From the NCBI GenBank assembly GCA_937905915.1, contig CALCVR010000128.1, forward strand, positions 1 through 6,908: a DNA stretch of 6,908 bases. The letters run 5' to 3'. Shown here piece after piece: positions 4,839 through 6,908 of this stretch. The stretch is from an uncultured Eubacteriaceae bacterium. Its GTDB lineage: Bacteria > Bacillota > Clostridia > Oscillospirales > Acutalibacteraceae. Both the position numbers and the translations under genes were made by a program. Position 1 is the stretch's first letter. Each line of letters starts with the position of its first letter. A model generated the notes under the pieces. That model ran no database searches. It saw only the letters and a list, made by a program, of their open reading frames with translations, and was not told the DNA's origin.

Positions 4839-6233
4839 GTGGAAGAGCGCAACATTTATCAGGATATCGCCAAGCGGACCCAGGGTGATATCTACATCGG
4901 GGTGGTGGGACCGGTGCGCACCGGAAAATCCACCTTTATCAAGCGGTTTATGGATACCCTGGTGTTGCCCAATATCTCCAGCGGCTACCGCCGGGAGCGG
5001 GCCATCGATGAGCTGCCCCAGTCGGCGGCCGGACGCACCATCATGACCACCGAACCCAAGTTTATTCCGGAGGAGGCCGTCCAGGTGACCCTGGAGGGCA
5101 ACGCTACCTTTCAGATGCGCATGATCGACTGCGTGGGATACATCGTACCCAGCTCTTTGGGATACATTGAAAACGAACAGCCTCGCATGGTCAAGACCCC
5201 GTGGTACGACGAGGAAATTCCCTTCAACATGGCGGCCGAGATTGGGACCCGAAAGGTCATCACCGAGCACTCCACCATCGGACTGGTCATCACCACCGAC
5301 GGCAGCATCAGCGACATCCCCAGGGAGGAATACGAGGAAGCCGAGGAGCGGGTTATCAGCGAACTTCAGGAGATCAATAAGCCCTTTGTGGTGGTGCTAA
5401 ACTGTATGGATCCCAGTTCGCCCAGCGCCGTCCAGATGGCCGATGAGCTGACTCAAAAGTACAAGGGGCCGGTTATGCCTCTCAACTGCCTGGAGCTAGA
5501 CGAGGAGCAGATCCGAAATATTTTGGCCCAGGTTCTGTTTGAGTTCCCGGTGAAGGAGGTATCCATCGACCTTCCCAAGTGGCTGTCGGGACTCCCCCAG
5601 GATCATTGGTTGCGTCAGGCGGTTTACAGCAGCATTCAGGATTCGGCCCGCAGCATCTCCCGCATCTGCGAAGTGGATCAAATTGTAAAGGGCGTGGGAC
5701 AATGTGAATACGTCGAGTGGGCCAAGACGTCGTCGGTCAACCTAGGGTCCGGCGGGGCGGTGGTCAGCGTCCACATCCGGGCCGATCTTTTCTACCGCAT
5801 CCTCAGCGAATCCTGCGGACTGACCATTGAGTCGGAAAGCGATCTGCTCAGCTGTATGAGCGAGATGGCCGCCATGAAGCGGGAATATGACAAGGTCAAA
5901 GACGCCTTGGACGAAGTGGAGGCCACCGGTTACGGCATCGTCATGCCCACCATGGAACAGCTTTCCCTAGAGGAGCCGGAGATCATGAAGCAAGGCGGAC
6001 GGTACGGCGTCCGGCTCAAGGCAAGCGCTCCTTCCATCCACATGATGCGGGCCGATATCAACACCGAGGTCACTCCCATTGTAGGCAGTGAGAAGCAGTC
6101 GGAAGAACTGGTCAACGAGGGACTTCACAACAAGCTCTACCGCATGCCCTCCGACGCCCGTCTTAAGCTCAAGGAAACCATTGAGCGCATCATCAACGAG
6201 GGATGCAGCGGTCTGATCTGCATCATTTTATAA
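4839..6233 (+). CDS. spoIVA: Stage IV sporulation protein A, coat-basement ATPase
   Basis: SpoIVA is a mother-cell protein that hydrolyses ATP to polymerise irreversibly on the forespore surface, anchored by SpoVM. The 464-residue product matches the family across its length. Walker A is GPVRTGKS (24-31, Lys30), the sensor threonines are at 70-71 in IMTTEPKF, and a Walker B-like Asp97 lies in MIDCVGY. TPWY, AEIGTRKVI and EHSTIG blocks, the middle domain and the C-terminal GYGI, LEEPEI, VRLKASAPSIHM and GLICIIL blocks are all present. The GTG start has AAGGGGGA (4824-4831) upstream and aligns with the B. subtilis N-terminus. Oddity: the family is about 492 residues, and this copy goes straight from SEELV (421-425) to NEGLHNKL, where B. 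subtilis has about 28 more residues; the frame is kept. It is probably co-transcribed with sipL. Confidence 0.96.
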   Translation: MEERNIYQDIAKRTQGDIYIGVVGPVRTGKSTFIKRFMDTLVLPNISSGYRRERAIDELPQSAAGRTIMTTEPKFIPEEAVQVTLEGNATFQMRMIDCVGYIVPSSLGYIENEQPRMVKTPWYDEEIPFNMAAEIGTRKVITEHSTIGLVITTDGSISDIPREEYEEAEERVISELQEINKPFVVVLNCMDPSSPSAVQMADELTQKYKGPVMPLNCLELDEEQIRNILAQVLFEFPVKEVSIDLPKWLSGLPQDHWLRQAVYSSIQDSARSISRICEVDQIVKGVGQCEYVEWAKTSSVNLGSGGAVVSVHIRADLFYRILSESCGLTIESESDLLSCMSEMAAMKREYDKVKDALDEVEATGYGIVMPTMEQLSLEEPEIMKQGGRYGVRLKASAPSIHMMRADINTEVTPIVGSEKQSEELVNEGLHNKLYRMPSDARLKLKETIERIINEGCSGLICIIL

Positions 6234-6260
6234 CTTTGAAGGCGCGGCATCTACCTGACA

Positions 6261-6298
6261 AAACGCCCGGCGACGATGAGGTTCGTTGCCGGGCGTTT
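6261..6298 (+). terminator. Long GC-rich hairpin after spoIVA, probable terminator with poor U-tract
   Basis: A 16-base-pair stem (6261-6276 with 6283-6298, one G-U pair) closes the six-base loop TGAGGT. It starts 28 bases after the spoIVA stop codon. The right arm ends in TTT and is followed by GCC, so the U-tract is short; the other strand would end in TTTTG. Position and stability favour a terminator, possibly working in both directions. It could instead protect the 3' end of the mRNA. Confidence 0.6.
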
Positions 6299-6320
6299 GC
6301 CATGATGCAAAGTCTTTTGA

Positions 6321-6349
6321 TTGCATAAAAAAGAAAAGTAGAGTACAGT
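6321..6349 (+). promoter_or_regulatory. Candidate sigma-A promoter for the deacetylase gene
   Basis: TTGCAT (6321-6326) and TACAGT (6344-6349) are separated by 17 bases, the ideal spacing. The -10 matches TATAAT at four of six positions; the -35 matches TTGACA mainly in its TTG. The surrounding DNA is AT-rich. AAAGGGGG (6357-6364) follows as the ribosome binding site for ATG 6373. Confidence 0.42.
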
Positions 6350-6372
6350 AAAGCACAAAGGGGGATTTTCTT

Positions 6373-6908
6373 ATGAAACTCATCATCAATGCCGACGACT
6401 TTGGATATAGCCGGGGCGTTAATTTTGGAATCATAGACGCCTATCAACTTGGCGCGGTGCGATCCTGCACCATCATGGCCAATATGCCAGCCTTTGACCA
6501 CGCCGTCCAGCTGGCACAGGATAATCCAGGTTTAGGGGTAGGTGTTCATTTAAATCTGACTTGTGGTGTGCCTCTGACAAAGGCACAAGGGCTCACCGGA
6601 TCGGAGGGGCTTTTTACAAAAAAAGATCAGCTTTTTTCCTCCATTGGCAAGGTGCCGCCTGTTTCTATAGAAGAGGAGTGGGAAGCCCAAATTGAAAAGG
6701 TCATCGAGTCCGGCATCCAGCCCGACCATCTGGATAGCCATCATCATGTTCATATGCTTTTGCCGGTGCTTCCCATCTTTTTGAAGCTGGCGAGAAAGTA
6801 TCATCTACCGGTTCGCCTTTTTGGACGGGAATATCTACCAGGAGAGTATCAGGACATTGTATCGCCTGCCCGATTCGGGGATGGCTTCCACGGCAAACAG
6901 GCCGCCAT
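6373..6908 (+). CDS. chbG: ChbG/YdjC-family carbohydrate deacetylase (3' truncated)
   Basis: Members of this family remove acetyl groups from N-acetylated sugars such as diacetylchitobiose, using a divalent metal. The visible 178 residues run off the window edge; full proteins are about 250 residues. Seen directly are NADDFG (6-11), the GVHLNLT motif with His59, and DSHHHVH (121-127), the aspartate and histidine residues expected at the metal site. No signal peptide is present, so a cytosolic enzyme is likely. ATG 6373 has AAAGGGGG eight bases upstream and starts exactly at the conserved MKLIINADDFG. The gene has its own candidate promoter and follows the hairpin after spoIVA, so it is probably an independent unit; nothing links it to coat assembly. 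The true substrate cannot be told from sequence, and the symbol denotes family only. Confidence 0.9.
   Translation, partial: MKLIINADDFGYSRGVNFGIIDAYQLGAVRSCTIMANMPAFDHAVQLAQDNPGLGVGVHLNLTCGVPLTKAQGLTGSEGLFTKKDQLFSSIGKVPPVSIEEEWEAQIEKVIESGIQPDHLDSHHHVHMLLPVLPIFLKLARKYHLPVRLFGREYLPGEYQDIVSPARFGDGFHGKQAA

Noticed and set aside
4038..5270. A 410-codon open frame on the - strand across sipL and spoIVA
   Set aside because: It lies opposite two well-supported genes, its product is rich in Gly/His/Arg as expected of an antisense shadow of GC-rich coding DNA, and it has no ribosome binding site or recognisable domain.
6223..6501. - strand open frames across the spoIVA-chbG gap
   Set aside because: They cover the hairpin and promoter region and lie opposite the start of a clear ChbG-family gene; no ribosome binding site or domain supports them.
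1..6908. CRISPR array, tRNA, insertion sequence or phage/defence module
   Set aside because: No regularly spaced repeats, no tRNA-like structure, no transposase or integrase motifs and no terminal inverted repeats were found; the gene content is ordinary chromosomal sporulation and housekeeping.

Overview
The window looks like chromosomal DNA from an endospore-forming Firmicute, most likely a moderately GC-rich member of the Clostridia (Oscillospiraceae-like). The reasons are the PASTA-kinase / rsgA / thiN / spoVM gene order known from spore formers, clostridial-type SpoVM and SpoIVA sequences, a SipL-type (not Bacillus SpoVID-type) coat protein, and strong GGAGG-like ribosome binding sites. 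All convincing genes are on the + strand. The genus cannot be fixed from the sequence alone.

Layout. Bases 1-620 hold the 3' end of a PASTA-domain Ser/Thr kinase (prkC/pknB type). It is followed closely by rsgA (631-1530), a ribosome-assembly GTPase, and by thiN (1527-2156), thiamine pyrophosphokinase, which overlaps rsgA by four bases (ATGA). After a 112-base gap come two very small genes: a 50-residue membrane protein of unknown function (2269-2421) and spoVM (2442-2531), encoding the 29-residue amphipathic peptide that marks the forespore surface. A structured terminator (2540-2602) closes this unit. An extended -10 promoter then drives a monocistronic gene for an uncharacterised helical protein (2654-3067), which ends at a strong intrinsic terminator (3081-3118).

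From 3264 a two-gene unit encodes a DUF3794+LysM protein that matches SipL (3264-4799) and the coat ATPase SpoIVA (4839-6233). A plausible sigma-E-like promoter lies upstream and a long GC-rich hairpin lies downstream. The window ends inside a ChbG/YdjC-type carbohydrate deacetylase gene (6373 to the edge), which has its own candidate promoter.

How the genes work together. SpoVM, SpoIVA and SipL/SpoVID form the basement layer of the spore coat. SpoVM inserts in the curved forespore membrane, SpoIVA polymerises on it using ATP, and the LysM protein binds SpoIVA and lets the coat encase the spore. In Bacillus subtilis these genes are dispersed; here all three lie within 3.8 kb. The upstream kinase-rsgA-thiN segment is a housekeeping and signalling neighbourhood; the PASTA kinase in this position in B. 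subtilis (PrkC) senses muropeptides and can trigger germination. The most notable oddities are the compact coat-basement cluster, a SpoIVA that appears to lack about 28 residues near its C-terminus, and an unknown small membrane protein immediately before spoVM. I found no CRISPR array, tRNA, rRNA, insertion sequence or phage gene.
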